Made by a program: the position numbers and the translations under genes. A DNA stretch of 64,000 nucleotides from DATJHM01 sp035493895 (GTDB taxonomy: Bacteria > Chloroflexota > Ktedonobacteria > Ktedonobacterales > Ktedonobacteraceae). The notes beneath the pieces are model-generated. The model saw only the letters and a program-made list of their open reading frames with translations. It was not told the origin of the DNA and ran no database searches. Numbering within the stretch: the stretch's first letter is position 1; each line of letters begins with the position of its first letter. The DNA lies in assembly GCA_035493895.1 (NCBI GenBank), contig DATJHM010000198.1, forward strand, positions 32,293 to 96,292. The letters are read 5' to 3'. This document shows, piece by piece, positions 27,200 through 36,078 of this stretch.

Positions 27200-28210
27200 C
27201 TAATCAGGAGAGGAAGAGAGCAAAAGAGGCTCAAGATAGCTCACGGGCTGGCCGGGTACCGTTTCTTCCACCTCAGCATAACGCGGCGTTTCCAGAGACC
27301 AGTCCAGATTGCCGCGCATCCAGCCGCGAAAGACACGGAGATACTTTTTGAGCGCTTCATACATCTCCGATTGGTGAATAGATAGATGTTTCTCAATAGC
27401 CAGAAAGCGCTGCACTTCGCGCGTGATCATAGTATTTACCATCTCAGCGGCTTCCTGAAGAGTACTTCCTCTGGCATGCTGGACAACGAGCACGAGATTA
27501 TTGACCTCTCCACGCGCACGCTCCTTGCGGAAAGAGAAAAGGTCATTCACCCAGCAGACAACATTGTTGGCAATGAGATTGAGAGTGCCAAACGTCTGAC
27601 TCGCAGCGACGTCCGGGGAAAGCACCATGTGTTCGGAAAGTTCGATAAGATCGAAGCAGGTCGGCAGGCCACCGGATTGTTGGCGATTGGCGATATAGGC
27701 TTCGATCGATGGAATGTGACCACGGGCACGGTTTGCCGCTTCCCAGAGATAGGAGGCAAAGTAATCGGCAAGATGTTGCTGAAAACGAGCCTGCCAGGCG
27801 GGTGTAGCCCCCGGCGCACGTTGCCAGAAGTCAAGCAGGGCAGAGGCAAGAGGGCTACAATGAGCAACCGTAGAAGGATGAGCGTTCAAGAGATTGAGCA
27901 ACTCATCCATGATACACTCCATAGCCTCTGGCTCGGCTCCGAGCGCACCATCGTCAAACTGGTCATCGAACATGAAGAGCCAGACAAGCCAGTCGTTGAC
28001 CCAGGCAAGCTCGGTAAAGTCGGTATCTGGATAGGCACGGGCCGCAGCCCAGGCAAAACGAGCGATACTAAAACGACGAAAGGCATGCTTTTGCTGAATC
28101 AGGCGCAGGCGCTGCACACGTTCCATTGAGTGCAGGTGGACCGCTTCAACAGATGGGTTCAGGCACGAGGGAAATGGACAGTAAATATCCGGGATAGTTA
28201 GATGTTCCAT
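27200..28210 (-). CDS. Class I terpene synthase (terpene cyclase)
   Basis: A 336-residue bacterial type I terpene cyclase, which ionises a prenyl diphosphate and cyclises the carbocation. The metal-binding Asp-rich motif is MFDDQFDDG. The NSE triad is VNDLFSFRKERARGE, matching NDxxSxxKE, and the late RY pair is in ETPRYAEVEE. Length and single-domain layout match bacterial sesquiterpene or diterpene cyclases; it is much shorter than the two-domain geosmin synthases. The product cannot be predicted. The gene lies 87 nt downstream of a prenyl diphosphate synthase in the same direction, which presumably supplies the substrate. The ATG at 28210 is used. Confidence 0.9.
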   Translation of the reverse strand: MEHLTIPDIYCPFPSCLNPSVEAVHLHSMERVQRLRLIQQKHAFRRFSIARFAWAAARAYPDTDFTELAWVNDWLVWLFMFDDQFDDGALGAEPEAMECIMDELLNLLNAHPSTVAHCSPLASALLDFWQRAPGATPAWQARFQQHLADYFASYLWEAANRARGHIPSIEAYIANRQQSGGLPTCFDLIELSEHMVLSPDVAASQTFGTLNLIANNVVCWVNDLFSFRKERARGEVNNLVLVVQHARGSTLQEAAEMVNTMITREVQRFLAIEKHLSIHQSEMYEALKKYLRVFRGWMRGNLDWSLETPRYAEVEETVPGQPVSYLEPLLLSSSPD

Positions 28211-28297
28211 GTCACGGCATCCATCATCTTTCTAGAGGTGGAACTATACGGATACTGATACACATGCCACAATTTCCGTTTGAGATGGGCAAACACA

Positions 28298-29431
28298 CTA
28301 CACGCTCTCCGCCACAAAATTGATGAGTGTTGCCATATCCTCATACGCACGTTCAGCACGAGGATTACGATGGGAAAGAATGCTATCGAGTGCCTGCCTG
28401 GCTTGCTGGCACTGTTGAAGCAAAAATTGCTGGCAATATGTCTTCGTTCTGGTACGCGAGAAAATCGCCAGCACTTCCTCTAATTGAGTCGAGGAAATAA
28501 CCGTTTGCTGCTGATAGAGATCTTGCAGGTAACGCAAATCCTCTTCACCAGCGGTACTAAGAGCATGAAGAACAGGCAGACTTTTTTTGCGACGATAAAT
28601 ATCGCCCGCAACTGCCTTGCCAGAGACATCCGGCGAACCCCAGATGCCAAGCAGATCATCACGAACTTGAAAAGCCAGACCTAATGCCCAACCGAAGTTG
28701 CGCAAACCAGTAATTACCTGAGAATCATTACAACCGAGCAGCGCCCCCATTTCGGCAGCACAACTCATCAGGGCCGCAGTCTTGCGACCAATCATATCGA
28801 TATAACACGCTACGGAAACTTGCAGTACGTTTTCAAAGCTCATATCCAGATACTGACCCTCCGTTACCGTGAGTACCGTACGGTCGAGCACCTGACTCAG
28901 GCGAACAGCAATCTCGCTCTTTACCCCTTCCTCCAACACATTCCATAAAGCCAGACGAGCGACAAAAATCATGCCATCGCCAGCATTAATAGCCTGCGGA
29001 ATTCCCCAGACCTTCCATACCGTGGGACGATGTCGCCGCTCCGCATCTGCATCCTCAATGTCATCATGGATCAAGGTGAAATTGTGGATGAGCTCAATAG
29101 CAGCCGCAGCGGGGAGAGCACGCTGCAAATAGCAGGTGCCTGATGCATCCTCATGGGCCGTGGTCATTTCATAGGCTAATAAGAGCAAGGTAGGACGCAA
29201 CAATTTGCCAGGATTGCTGCCTCCCGGGACAAGAGCCTCATTGACCCAACCCAGATGATACTGCATCTGCCCATAATACGTTGCAAATGCACTTCCATTG
29301 ATACTGCGTGCAGCCTCGCTGGCTTCAGTTATCGCTTTACGCAGAGCCTGAGAAATGTTTTGCAAGTAACGCGAAAACACAGATTGGACATCAGACGTTG
29401 TGGGCGCGGATGTGTTAAAAGATGTTTGCAA
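28298..29431 (-). CDS. Polyprenyl diphosphate synthase (FPP/GGPP synthase type)
   Basis: A 377-residue trans-prenyltransferase that condenses isopentenyl diphosphate with allylic diphosphates. The first aspartate-rich motif is HDDIEDADAERR, in DDxxD form. The second region is QVRDDLLGIWGSPDVSGK, where the third Asp of the usual DDxxD is Gly, as in many bacterial GGPP-like synthases. GGSNPGKLLRPTLLLLAYEM carries the Lys-Arg substrate-binding pair. Chain length cannot be read reliably. The start appears to be a TTG at 29431 with AAAGGTG upstream, and the N-terminal 40 residues are not conserved in type. It heads a two-gene terpene operon. Confidence 0.88.
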   Translation of the reverse strand: MQTSFNTSAPTTSDVQSVFSRYLQNISQALRKAITEASEAARSINGSAFATYYGQMQYHLGWVNEALVPGGSNPGKLLRPTLLLLAYEMTTAHEDASGTCYLQRALPAAAAIELIHNFTLIHDDIEDADAERRHRPTVWKVWGIPQAINAGDGMIFVARLALWNVLEEGVKSEIAVRLSQVLDRTVLTVTEGQYLDMSFENVLQVSVACYIDMIGRKTAALMSCAAEMGALLGCNDSQVITGLRNFGWALGLAFQVRDDLLGIWGSPDVSGKAVAGDIYRRKKSLPVLHALSTAGEEDLRYLQDLYQQQTVISSTQLEEVLAIFSRTRTKTYCQQFLLQQCQQARQALDSILSHRNPRAERAYEDMATLINFVAESV

Positions 29432-29722
29432 TCGCTACACCTTTTCCTTTCATTGCAAATAAATGCATTAATCACACTCTTTTACCCATTCTACGCTTCC
29501 TACAAAAACGTCGCACAAGATGCACGTAACCAGTATACAAGATTTTTGCGTTATTTTGAATACTTTACATATCTATTTCTGCATTTATAACAAAAATACA
29601 TGACAAAGTAAAAACAGGTATTTTTTATTAAAAAACGAACAGCAGACAAAAGCAGACAAAGATGTACAGGTGAGGAAGGGGGAGGAAAGGGCCAGGACAG
29701 GGAGGTATCCTGTCCTCAGACC

Positions 29723-30112
29723 CTACTTATCTTCGTGAATGGTTGCAGGCAAATCCTGTCCTGCTGGAATGAAGCGGATTGAGAGAGAGTTTACACAATG
29801 CCGGGTATTCTTCTTCGTCAGACGTTCGCCCAGAAACACATGCCCCAGGTGACCGCCGCAATTGGCGCATTCGATCTCGGTTCGGCGGCCATCGGGATCG
29901 GGAATCCGTTTGACGGCATCGGGATAATTTTCATCGAAGCTGGGCCAGCCACAGCCAGAATGAAACTTCGTTTCCGATGAGAAGAGCGGTGCGTTACAAC
30001 GGCGACAAATAAATGTGCCGTCGACAAAAAACTCATCGTACTCACCGCTAAATGGGCGCTCGGTTCCCTTATGGAGAATGACCTGCGCTTCTTGAGGTGT
30101 CAATTTGTTCAT
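29723..30112 (-). CDS. msrB: Peptide-methionine (R)-S-oxide reductase MsrB
   Basis: A 129-residue single-domain MsrB, which repairs methionine-R-sulfoxide in proteins. The two zinc-binding CxxC pairs are CRRC and CANC. The SelR core reads FHSGCGWPSF, EIECANCGGHLGHVF, and TRHCVNSLSIRF, which holds the catalytic Cys; the usual RYCVNS is RHCVNS here. The resolving Cys could be that in SGCGWPS. No signal peptide is seen, so it is cytosolic. The ATG at 30112 has AGGAAAT upstream. It is transcribed on its own. Confidence 0.95.
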   Translation of the reverse strand: MNKLTPQEAQVILHKGTERPFSGEYDEFFVDGTFICRRCNAPLFSSETKFHSGCGWPSFDENYPDAVKRIPDPDGRRTEIECANCGGHLGHVFLGERLTKKNTRHCVNSLSIRFIPAGQDLPATIHEDK

Positions 30113-30219
30113 TGCTTATTTCCTGCCTGTTGTTCTGAAAACGTATAAAAACGATCCTGTATGTCTATGCTAGTACACGAAGCAAATACAGTCAAGCAGA
30201 GGCCTGGCGTTTGTTGTCA

Positions 30220-30249
30220 TTGACAAGTAAGAGAGAGAAAATGTATGTT
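30220..30249 (+). promoter_or_regulatory. Probable promoter of the murF-alr operon
   Basis: TTGACA (30220-30225), an 18-nt spacer, then TATGTT (30244-30249). It points towards the small ORF at 30339 and murF-alr, leaving a leader of about 165 nt. The remainder of the 30113-30424 gap holds only the small ORF. Confidence 0.45.
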
Positions 30250-30338
30250 AAAAAGAGCTGCTGAGGCTGCTAAAAATGCTTAAATGCAAGTAACAACGCC
30301 ACCCATCTACGACGTTCTTATTGTATAAGGAGTCCGTT

Positions 30339-30413
30339 ATGCAAAAAAGCTATCGCCAACAAACACGTGGAGGCTTCACACAACGTATTCGCTTACTCGA
30401 CATTTCACGATAG
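30339..30413 (+). CDS. Possible 24-codon leader ORF before murF-alr
   Basis: ATG at 30339 with AAGGAG 6 nt upstream opens a 24-residue frame (starts MQKSYRQQTRGGF, ends RLLDISR) that stops 11 nt before the murF-alr start. The peptide is basic, with five Arg and one Lys. It has a better Shine-Dalgarno than many real genes here, so ribosomes may load at it and couple to the next start. No regulatory codon run such as repeated Ala is seen. It could also be chance. Confidence 0.4.
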   Translation: MQKSYRQQTRGGFTQRIRLLDISR

Positions 30414-30424
30414 GATAAAGACGA

Positions 30425-33037
30425 ATGATCTATCTGGAACATCTGCTAGAGGCAACCCACGGCACGCTCCACTCCCACGGCAAACAGAGCCACTTTCCCA
30501 CCTTTAACCATGATAGCCGTCAACTCATCCCTGGAGAACTCTTTGTAGCAGTGCGGGGTGAGCGGAGCGATGGACATGACTATCTGCTGGATGCGGTACA
30601 GCGAGGTGCGGCAGGGCTGCTTGTTGCAGAACAGAACCTGAAGGCCCTGGCCCCAGAGATACGCACAGAACTGGAGCAGGTCGCGATCGTCGTTGTTGAA
30701 GATACGCGTCAGGCATTGCAGCACTACGCCCGGGCAATCCTGGCTCGCTGGCGACCGACCGTCATCGCCGTCACCGGTAGCGCGGGCAAAACTGGCACCA
30801 AAGAGGCCATTGCCAGCGTCCTCAGCCAGAACTTTGCCACATTTCGGAGCTGGCAGAATTATAATGATCTTCTCGGCCTGCCACTTTCGCTTGGCCACTT
30901 AGAAGAGCGCCATGAATACGCCGTCGTCGAACTGAGCTGCGACCATCCCGGCGAGATTGCAGAACTTTGCGCAATCGCCCAGCCCCAGATCGGCGTCCTG
31001 ACGAACATCAGTCCGGCACAGCTCCAGGATTTCGGGAGCACAGAGCAATTTGCAAACGAACTCAGTCAGCTTTTTTTCTCCCTGACCGGGCCGCGCATCG
31101 CCGTTTATAATCGTGACGATGAATTGACACAAACGACGCTTTCACATCTCCCCACTTCATTGCAAGAGAACGTCACCTATCTTCCCTTCACCCCTTCACA
31201 GTTGCAAAAAGTCACCACAAGCTGGACAGGAATCAGCGGCCTCCTGACCCTTCCGGCAAGCTCGCTGGAAGCGGCAGAACAACAGCTTCTTCTCAGTAGC
31301 CAGCTCGTGGGGCAACATCATACAGCGACGATGCTGGCCGCATATACCGTTGCACGCTATTGCGGCATGAGTGACAAAGAGATCCAGCGGGCCCTGGAGG
31401 ATGTACGACCGCAAAATGGGAGGCTCAACCCATTGCAGGGGCGCCAGGGCGCACGCTTACTAGATGATACACATAACGCGATTCCGGCCTCAATGATCGC
31501 GGGTCTTGCAACTTTGCAGATATTACCAGCCAGACGTCGTATCGCAATTATGGGAGATATGCTCGCACTCGGCGCATATGAAGAAGAGGCACATCGTCTG
31601 GTAGGGCGCGAGGCAGCGCGAAGCACCGATTATTTGATTACGCGTGGAGAGCGTGCCGCTTTGATTGCCGAAGCCGCACGCAATGCCGGTCTGCCCGGTG
31701 AGCGCATCACGATTACGTCGACGCATGAGGACGCAGCGCAGGCAGCACTGGAAATTCTGCAACAGGTTCCAGAAGGCGAAGCGGACAGTATTCTCCTGAA
31801 AGGATCAGAAGGAATGCGCATGGAGCGGGTCACCGAGCGCCTGCTTGCGCAACGAGAAAGCGCACCCGAGCAGCTGGTACGGCAGACGCCGGGCTGGAAA
31901 CAGATCGTCATGACGCGCCCTGAACGACCAACCTGGATCGAAGTTGATCTCAGCGCCATCGCCAATAATACACGGCGCATCAAAAGTCTCGTAGGTGAGC
32001 ATGTCCGCGTCATGATCAGCCTCAAAGCCGATGCCTATGGACATGGAGCGCTCAAAGTTGCGCGCACCGGACTGCACAATGGGGCCAGCATGCTGGGTGT
32101 GGCAACCGTCAGCGAGGCTGCGCCCCTGCGTGAAGCGGGAATCGAGGCACCTATACTCGTATTTGGCTATGTACCGTTCTGGCAGATGCGCGAAGCAATT
32201 CGTCAGAACGTCACCGTCACCATCTATGCCAGCGAGAGCGCACAGGCACTTTCACGAGCGGCACAGGCACTTGGCAAGACCGTCAAAGTCCATCTGAAGG
32301 TTGACACAGGCATGTCACGACTGGGGATACGAGCCGAGCAGATCGAGGAAATCGTAGCCCTGGCCCATGAAATCACCGAGCTACCAGGACTCCAATTCGA
32401 GGGGCTCTACACGCATTTTGCCGAGGCCGATTCAGCCAATCGCAGCTCGATACAGCGGCAGTTAGCACGTTTCAAAAACGTCTTGCAGAGATTGGAAGGC
32501 GAGGGACTGCGACCACCCATCGTCCATGCCTCGAACAGTGCCGCAACCATCTCCGAGCCCGAGGCGCACTTCGACATGGTACGTCCCGGTATCGCCATTT
32601 ATGGACTCGACCCCTCGACAGAAGTACAATTACCCGCTGGCTTCCGGCCCGCCCTCTCTTTTAAGACACAGGTCTCGCAGGTTAAACTGATCCCGGCGGG
32701 CGAAAAAATTAGCTATGGAGGCACCTACACCACCGAACGGCCAACACTCATAGCGGTGTTACCGGTTGGCTACGCAGACGGTTTTCGGCGTGGGCCACAA
32801 AATTGGGGCAGCGTTCTACTGCACGGAAAGGAGGCTCCTTTGCTCGGACGCGTCTGTATGGATCAATGTATGGTCGATGTGAGCACCATTCCCCAGGTAA
32901 GGATGGGGGATGAGGTTGTGCTGATTGGACGCCAGGGAGAAGCCAGTTTAAGCGCAGAACGCGTCGCAGAACGCTTAGGAACCATTAACTATGAAGTCGT
33001 CTCTGAAATCCTGGCGCGAGTACCACGGGTAGATTAA
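30425..33037 (+). CDS. MurF-alanine racemase fusion protein
   Basis: An 870-residue bifunctional enzyme. Residues 1 to about 480 are MurF (UDP-N-acetylmuramoyl-tripeptide:D-Ala-D-Ala ligase): an N-terminal substrate domain (FNHDSRQLIPGELFVAVRGE), a P-loop with Gly118-Ser-Ala-Gly-Lys122-Thr123, NYNDLLGLPLSL, and a C-terminal domain with LLDDTHNAIPASM. Residues about 498-870 are alanine racemase: the PLP Lys534 in LKADAYGHG, KVDTGMSRLGIR, and catalytic Tyr764 in ISYGGTY before VLPVGYADGF. The fusion links D-Ala production to its use in wall precursor synthesis; comparable fusions are known in Bacteroidota. It leads an operon-like run with a lipid kinase and a dynamin-like GTPase. The ATG has AGGATAAAG upstream. 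Confidence 0.95.
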   Translation: MIYLEHLLEATHGTLHSHGKQSHFPTFNHDSRQLIPGELFVAVRGERSDGHDYLLDAVQRGAAGLLVAEQNLKALAPEIRTELEQVAIVVVEDTRQALQHYARAILARWRPTVIAVTGSAGKTGTKEAIASVLSQNFATFRSWQNYNDLLGLPLSLGHLEERHEYAVVELSCDHPGEIAELCAIAQPQIGVLTNISPAQLQDFGSTEQFANELSQLFFSLTGPRIAVYNRDDELTQTTLSHLPTSLQENVTYLPFTPSQLQKVTTSWTGISGLLTLPASSLEAAEQQLLLSSQLVGQHHTATMLAAYTVARYCGMSDKEIQRALEDVRPQNGRLNPLQGRQGARLLDDTHNAIPASMIAGLATLQILPARRRIAIMGDMLALGAYEEEAHRLVGREAARSTDYLITRGERAALIAEAARNAGLPGERITITSTHEDAAQAALEILQQVPEGEADSILLKGSEGMRMERVTERLLAQRESAPEQLVRQTPGWKQIVMTRPERPTWIEVDLSAIANNTRRIKSLVGEHVRVMISLKADAYGHGALKVARTGLHNGASMLGVATVSEAAPLREAGIEAPILVFGYVPFWQMREAIRQNVTVTIYASESAQALSRAAQALGKTVKVHLKVDTGMSRLGIRAEQIEEIVALAHEITELPGLQFEGLYTHFAEADSANRSSIQRQLARFKNVLQRLEGEGLRPPIVHASNSAATISEPEAHFDMVRPGIAIYGLDPSTEVQLPAGFRPALSFKTQVSQVKLIPAGEKISYGGTYTTERPTLIAVLPVGYADGFRRGPQNWGSVLLHGKEAPLLGRVCMDQCMVDVSTIPQVRMGDEVVLIGRQGEASLSAERVAERLGTINYEVVSEILARVPRVD

Positions 33038-33154
33038 GCCAGTAGCGCTTCTAACCTGAGGTCTGGCTACTTCGTACAAAAAAAGGATAGCAAAACTGAT
33101 CAATATAGTATCGCCCCATCTCATGAAATGAGAGCAATCAACTAAGGAACGACG

Positions 33155-34138
33155 ATGCAAGAAAGAACGCTCAAAACTGCGACAGAGACGAAGCATACAG
33201 CCACATCTGCGATCCTCATCGCCAATCCCACCTCAGGCAACTACCTGCAAAATGTGCAACAGATTCAAGACGCCCTGCACTATCTCCACGAGCATGGCTG
33301 GCATGCCGAACTGCGATTGACCCAGAGCGCGGGAGATGCAAAACGTCTGGCACGGGAGGCCGTCGAGCAAAAAATAGAGGTCGTCGTGGCTGTCGGCGGC
33401 GATGGCACCATCAACGAAATTATCCAGGAGCTGGCGGGAAGCGAAACAGCCCTGGGAGTATTGCCAAGCGGCACCGTCAATGTGTGGGCCCGCGAGGTAG
33501 GTATTCCCCTGGATAACGAAGGGGCTCGCAAGGTTCTCGTAGAGGGGCAGATCAGACATATCGATCTCGGGCAAATCAACGAACGCTATTTCCTGCTCAT
33601 GGCTGGTATCGGCTTCGATGGCGAAATCACGCATGCCGTCGAAAAAAAGTCACTCAAGCGCCTGGGCATCTTCGGTTATTTATTAATGGCAACCTGGCTT
33701 GGCTTTGGCTACAACGGCTTTCGCAGCTTCATCCAGATGGAAGGACGAATCATTCGCGCCAACACACTTCAGATCGTCGTTGGTAATACACAACTTTACG
33801 CTGGAGCCATGAAATATACCTGGCAGGCAAAATGCGACGATGGACTGCTGGATATTTGCATCGTGCGCAAGCGAGGTCGGCTGGAACGGCTGCTGATGGT
33901 CAAAGATCTGCTTCTCCATCATCAGCAACAACGCAGTCAGTGGATACGTTACGAAACGGGGAAAGAGATCAAAATCCGTACCCGGCAGGCCATCGCGATC
34001 CAGATTGACGGCGATGCAATGGGGCATACAGCGAGGGGCTACCCACCGACCGTAATCAGAGTCGCTCCAGGCGCGCTCAAAGTCCTCGTACCACAGCAAC
34101 TATCTCCTGAGATTTTCGTAGAGAGAAGGGAAGAGTAA
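33155..34138 (+). CDS. Diacylglycerol kinase family lipid kinase (YegS/DgkB-like)
   Basis: A 327-residue member of the DAGK catalytic family. The nucleotide-binding part has AILIANPTSG, then AVGGDGTINEIIQEL and LGVLPSGTVNVWAREVGIP, the last being the glycine-rich signature (GTVN where GTAN is more usual). The C-terminal beta-sandwich has FLLMAGIGFDGEI and a late IQIDGDAMGHTA. Family members phosphorylate diacylglycerol or related lipids, recycling headgroup-transfer products. It acts at the cytoplasmic face of the membrane. AAGGA precedes the ATG. It sits 42 nt upstream of the dynamin-like gene, so both may serve membrane maintenance. Confidence 0.9.
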   Translation: MQERTLKTATETKHTATSAILIANPTSGNYLQNVQQIQDALHYLHEHGWHAELRLTQSAGDAKRLAREAVEQKIEVVVAVGGDGTINEIIQELAGSETALGVLPSGTVNVWAREVGIPLDNEGARKVLVEGQIRHIDLGQINERYFLLMAGIGFDGEITHAVEKKSLKRLGIFGYLLMATWLGFGYNGFRSFIQMEGRIIRANTLQIVVGNTQLYAGAMKYTWQAKCDDGLLDICIVRKRGRLERLLMVKDLLLHHQQQRSQWIRYETGKEIKIRTRQAIAIQIDGDAMGHTARGYPPTVIRVAPGALKVLVPQQLSPEIFVERREE

Positions 34139-34180
34139 AATTGGCCTGATTGTCCGGTGTAAAGAAAAGGATGACGCACA

Positions 34181-35962
34181 ATGGCGGCAAAAGTAATCTT
34201 ACAGGATCGACAACGGGACTTATTCGAACAGGAGAGGCAGCTCGCGAGTGAGTTGCAGAGTTGTCTGGCAAATTTTGAGGGTGCGAATGCGCATGCCGCC
34301 ACCCTCCGTCAGGTGACCGATGCCCTGGATGATCTCTTTCTCCTGGTGGCCGTTGGCGAATTTAATGCCGGGAAGTCTGCCTGCATCAACGCATTATTGC
34401 ACGAAGAGGTCCTGGAAGAGGGCGTCATCCCGACCACGCGACAGGTCTCCGTCGTGCGTTATGGCGAATCCAGCAAACAGCGGCAGCTTGAGGGAAACAT
34501 CCTTGAAATTACATACCTAGTCGATTTTCTACGCGACATCAGCATCGTCGATACGCCCGGCATCAACGCCGTATTGAGAGAGCACGAGAGGCTGACCGAA
34601 GAGTTTGTCCCACGCAGCGATCTGATCCTTTTTATCGCCTCGGTTGATCGACCTTTTACCGAGAGCGAACGGCTTTTTCTGGAGCGAGTACGTGCGTGGG
34701 GAAAAAAAGTGATCATCATCTTAAATAAGATCGATCTCCTGCGTACTCCCGCAGCGCTGCATCAGGTGCTCCATTTTGTGCGCGAGAATTGTAAACAGTT
34801 GCTTGGTTTTGAGCCGCAGATCTTTCCCGTCTCAGCGCTTCTTGCAGCTCGCTCGCGAGAAGCTGTCGGTCATGATGCCATCGGGCTCTGGGAGCAGAGT
34901 CGCTTCGGTGCGCTCGAAAACCATCTGTTCCGCACACTGGATGAAACGGAGCGCGTACGCCTGAAATTGCTCAGTCCGTTGGGCGTCATGCAGCGATTGT
35001 TGGCTCAGACGAAAAGTGCGGTTCAGCAGCGGGCCAGTTTGCTTGCCGAAGATGCGCATACCGTCGGAACCATTGAAGAACAGTTGCGGCTTTATCGCGA
35101 AGATATGAAGATGAACTTCAGCCATCGTCTCAGCGAAATCGAGAATATCGTGCTGGAAATGCGCAACCGGGGCGACCGTTTCTTTGATGACACCATCCGT
35201 CTGGGGCGCATCCTTGATCTCATTCAAGGACAACGCATCCGTGAAGAGTTCGGACGCGTCGTCATTGGAGAAAGTGACAAGCGGATCGATCTGGCAGTGC
35301 AAGAGCTGATCGACTGGCTGGTCGAGCATGAGCATCGGCTCTGGCAGGACATCATGGAATATCTCGAACGGAGACGGCAGAGCAGTTTCAGACGCGATGA
35401 AGCCATGATCGGCAGCGTCACGCGCCAGTTTGATTTTAACCGCAGAACGCTGCTGCAATCGGTGGCACGTACCGCCAGCAATGTCGTCACGACCTACGAT
35501 CACGAGACTGAATCGACCGAACTCTCGCAGTCTATGCGCAATGCCGTCGCACAAACGGCGCTGGCTGGCGCAGGAGGGATTGGTCTGGGAGCGGCAATCG
35601 TTGCGCTCGCAGGCACTGCTGCCGCTGACGTTACCGGTATTCTCGCGGGAACGCTGTTACTCGGTCTGGGACTCTACATTATTCCAGCACGTAGGAAACG
35701 CGCCAAGCTGGATTTTGATACCAAGATGCAAGAACTGCGCCTCCGGCTCCATAGCTCGCTTGAAGAACAATTCAAAAAAGAGCTGACCAATTCCCTGAGT
35801 CGCGTCCAGGATGCTATTGCGCCCTATACACGCTTCGTGCGCTCAGAGCAACAGAAAACGACGACGATACAGCAACAGGTTGACCATCTGGATAGCTCGT
35901 TGCTCTCGCTTCGAAACGAGATCGAAAACATGCGTGGGGCCTCAACGGAGACCCACGCATAG
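34181..35962 (+). CDS. Bacterial dynamin-like GTPase
   Basis: A 593-residue large GTPase of the dynamin family. G1 is AVGEFNAGKSACINAL, G2 is around IPTTRQ (Thr), G3 is VDTPGINAV and G4 is ILNKIDLL. The following region is mostly helical with coiled-coil character. A hydrophobic hairpin (GIGLGAAIVALAGTAAADVT and GILAGTLLLGLGLYII) lies about 110 residues before the end and probably acts as the membrane paddle. The family remodels or protects membranes. AAAAGGATGACGC precedes the ATG. Only one copy is present, whereas many bacteria carry tandem pairs, so a heterotypic partner would have to be encoded elsewhere. Confidence 0.9.
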   Translation: MAAKVILQDRQRDLFEQERQLASELQSCLANFEGANAHAATLRQVTDALDDLFLLVAVGEFNAGKSACINALLHEEVLEEGVIPTTRQVSVVRYGESSKQRQLEGNILEITYLVDFLRDISIVDTPGINAVLREHERLTEEFVPRSDLILFIASVDRPFTESERLFLERVRAWGKKVIIILNKIDLLRTPAALHQVLHFVRENCKQLLGFEPQIFPVSALLAARSREAVGHDAIGLWEQSRFGALENHLFRTLDETERVRLKLLSPLGVMQRLLAQTKSAVQQRASLLAEDAHTVGTIEEQLRLYREDMKMNFSHRLSEIENIVLEMRNRGDRFFDDTIRLGRILDLIQGQRIREEFGRVVIGESDKRIDLAVQELIDWLVEHEHRLWQDIMEYLERRRQSSFRRDEAMIGSVTRQFDFNRRTLLQSVARTASNVVTTYDHETESTELSQSMRNAVAQTALAGAGGIGLGAAIVALAGTAAADVTGILAGTLLLGLGLYIIPARRKRAKLDFDTKMQELRLRLHSSLEEQFKKELTNSLSRVQDAIAPYTRFVRSEQQKTTTIQQQVDHLDSSLLSLRNEIENMRGASTETHA

Positions 35963-35992
35963 GAAGAGAGCGAGATGGCCGGGGGGGGCCGT

Positions 35993-36019
35993 GGACCGGC
36001 ATAAAGTCCGGTCCCTACC
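35993..36019 (+). repeat. GTAGGG-type palindrome
   Basis: GGACCGGCATAAAGTCCGGTCCCTACC: stem GGACCGG/CCGGTCC with the CTACC flank, between the convergent dynamin and phosphotransferase genes. Member of a family repeated through this window. Confidence 0.7.
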
Positions 36020-36078
36020 TCTGCATCAGGGCGAGATGGCTGGGAGGGACATCGTGTATTATTCATGTTCCCCTCCTG

